Positions 5,426 through 6,336 of a DNA stretch of 6,336 nt are shown here, one piece after another. This DNA comes from Cryomorphaceae bacterium (GTDB lineage Bacteria; Bacteroidota; Bacteroidia; Flavobacteriales; Crocinitomicaceae), in the NCBI GenBank assembly GCA_021298235.1, contig JAJTDX010000129.1:1-6336 (forward strand). The letters are read 5' to 3'. How positions within the stretch are numbered: the stretch's first letter is position 1; each line of letters begins with the position of its first letter. The notes under the pieces were generated by a model. That model was given only the letters and a program-made list of their open reading frames with translations. It was not told the DNA's origin and made no database searches. The position numbers and the translations under genes are program-made.

Positions 5426-6336
5426 ATGAAAAAAGAGAACGTTAAACTTACGGAATATACGAAGGGTGGAGGTTGTGGTTGTAAGATACCTCCGAGTGCT
5501 CTTGCTGAGATCTTGGCTGATCACAAAACGGGAGGTGCCAATGGATTGCTTGTTGGAAACTCCTCCGGAGATGACTGTGCAGTATTGGAGATTGGTAGCG
5601 ACCGGTTATTGATCAGTACCACCGATTTTTTCACACCCATTGTAGATGATCCATATGATTTTGGTAGGATAGCAGCTGCAAATTCTATCAGTGATATCTA
5701 TTCTATGGGAGGAACACCGGTTCTTGCAATTAGCATTCTTGCCTGGCCTTTGGAAAAACTGGATGCAAGTGTAGCTTCGGAAGTAATGCGCGGTGCACGT
5801 GAAGTTTGTTCTGAAGCAGGTATACTGATAGGGGGTGGGCATTCAATCGAAAATCCTGAACCGGTTTTTGGATTGTCAGTGAATGGCTTATTGAACCGTT
5901 TTCAATTGAAGCAAAACAATACAGCTAATCCAGGTGATCTTCTTTACCTTACAAAGCCGATCGGTTCAGGAATACTCAGTACGGCGCTGAAAAGAGGCCT
6001 CCTTCCTGATGAACAACAGCAAGAGCTGATATCAAGAATGAGTGAATTGAATTCTATTGGAAGACAGTTTGGTGATATTGAGTCGGTAACTGCCATGACA
6101 GATCTTACAGGTTTTGGTCTGTTGGGACATATTTCCGAAATGTGTGACTCCGGTCGAGTTTCTGTTGTAATCAGCTACTCCGATGTCCCATTTATGACCG
6201 GTGTTCTTGAGCTTGCGGGTAAAATGGTATACCCTGATAACACGATGCGCAACTGGAATACATTTGGAGAGCAGGTTTTGGGAATAAGTGGGGAGTCCCT
6301 TCTTACCCTTTGTGATCCCCAAACGAATGGCGGACT
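5426..6336 (+). CDS. selD: Selenide, water dikinase (selenophosphate synthetase), 3' end outside window
   Basis: SelD makes selenophosphate from selenide and ATP, the selenium donor for tRNA selenouridine and for selenocysteine. The frame gives 303 residues (family about 345-350), so roughly the last 45 are beyond the edge. The N-terminus (KLTEYTKGGGCGCK) carries catalytic Cys17, with Cys19 and Lys20, at the same numbers as in E. coli. Residue 17 is encoded by TGT, so this is the cysteine form, not the selenocysteine form. Metal- and ATP-binding aspartates are present: Asp50 in SSGDDCAV, Asp67 in STTDFFTP, Asp90 in NSISD and Asp226 in MTDLTGFG, each one less than the E. coli position. The glycine-rich ILIGGGHS (133-140) and the late DPQTNGG motif are also there. 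The ATG at 5426 lies one base after the mnmH TGA, indicating co-transcription and probably coupled translation. Confidence 0.96.
   Translation, partial: MKKENVKLTEYTKGGGCGCKIPPSALAEILADHKTGGANGLLVGNSSGDDCAVLEIGSDRLLISTTDFFTPIVDDPYDFGRIAAANSISDIYSMGGTPVLAISILAWPLEKLDASVASEVMRGAREVCSEAGILIGGGHSIENPEPVFGLSVNGLLNRFQLKQNNTANPGDLLYLTKPIGSGILSTALKRGLLPDEQQQELISRMSELNSIGRQFGDIESVTAMTDLTGFGLLGHISEMCDSGRVSVVISYSDVPFMTGVLELAGKMVYPDNTMRNWNTFGEQVLGISGESLLTLCDPQTNGG

Noticed and set aside
5426..5485. Possible selenocysteine codon in SelD
   Set aside because: Position 17 is TGT (Cys) and there is no in-frame TGA in the visible frame, so no recoding is needed.
5606..5842. 78-codon minus-strand open frame
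   Set aside because: It is antisense to selD across its conserved metal-binding region; its Cys-rich look is a by-product.
6032..6322. 96-codon minus-strand open frame
   Set aside because: It is antisense to the C-terminal half of selD, with no supporting feature.

Overview
The window looks like chromosomal DNA from a Bacteroidota bacterium, probably near the Flavobacteriales or Cryomorphaceae. The signs are AT-rich coding sequence, export signals whose predicted cleavage leaves Gln as the first mature residue (…SA/Q, …FA/Q), almost no Shine-Dalgarno sites, several matches to the Bacteroidota -7 promoter element TAnnTTTG, and a DUF5723-like outer-surface protein. No tRNA, rRNA, CRISPR array, transposase or phage gene was seen, and there is no gene-free stretch longer than 100 bases.

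Left part (1-3858, minus strand). Three genes run leftward in the order rnhB (ribonuclease HII), a membrane-anchored protein with a beta-propeller-like C-terminal half, and an exported DUF5723-like protein that leaves the window at base 1. The first spacing is 82 bases (or a short overlap if an upstream start is used). The second is only 13 bases, so at least the last two are probably co-transcribed. The propeller gene is broken near its 3' end by a perfect-length 67-bp tandem duplication (1120-1186 and 1187-1253, one synonymous mismatch). Because 67 is not a multiple of three, the frame shifts and the protein stops at 669 residues. Deleting either copy restores a 722-residue protein. This is the most notable thing in the window, and it is either a real recent mutation or an assembly join error.

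Middle (3859-4410). A 97-base divergent intergenic region separates rnhB from a small plus-strand gene for a 123-residue exported protein of unknown function. That gene is followed by a clear intrinsic terminator.

Right part (4411-6336, plus strand). mnmH/selU (tRNA 2-selenouridine synthase) is followed after one base by selD (selenophosphate synthetase), which runs off the right edge. SelD makes selenophosphate, and MnmH uses it to convert 2-thiouridine to 2-selenouridine at the wobble position of certain tRNAs. All expected catalytic residues are present in both proteins. The SelD active site has Cys, not selenocysteine, so the pair needs no selenoprotein machinery within the window.

I found no evidence for a new defence, mobile or secretion system. 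The items worth following up are the duplication, the uncharacterised propeller protein and its DUF5723 partner, the small exported protein, and the promoters placed very close to start codons.
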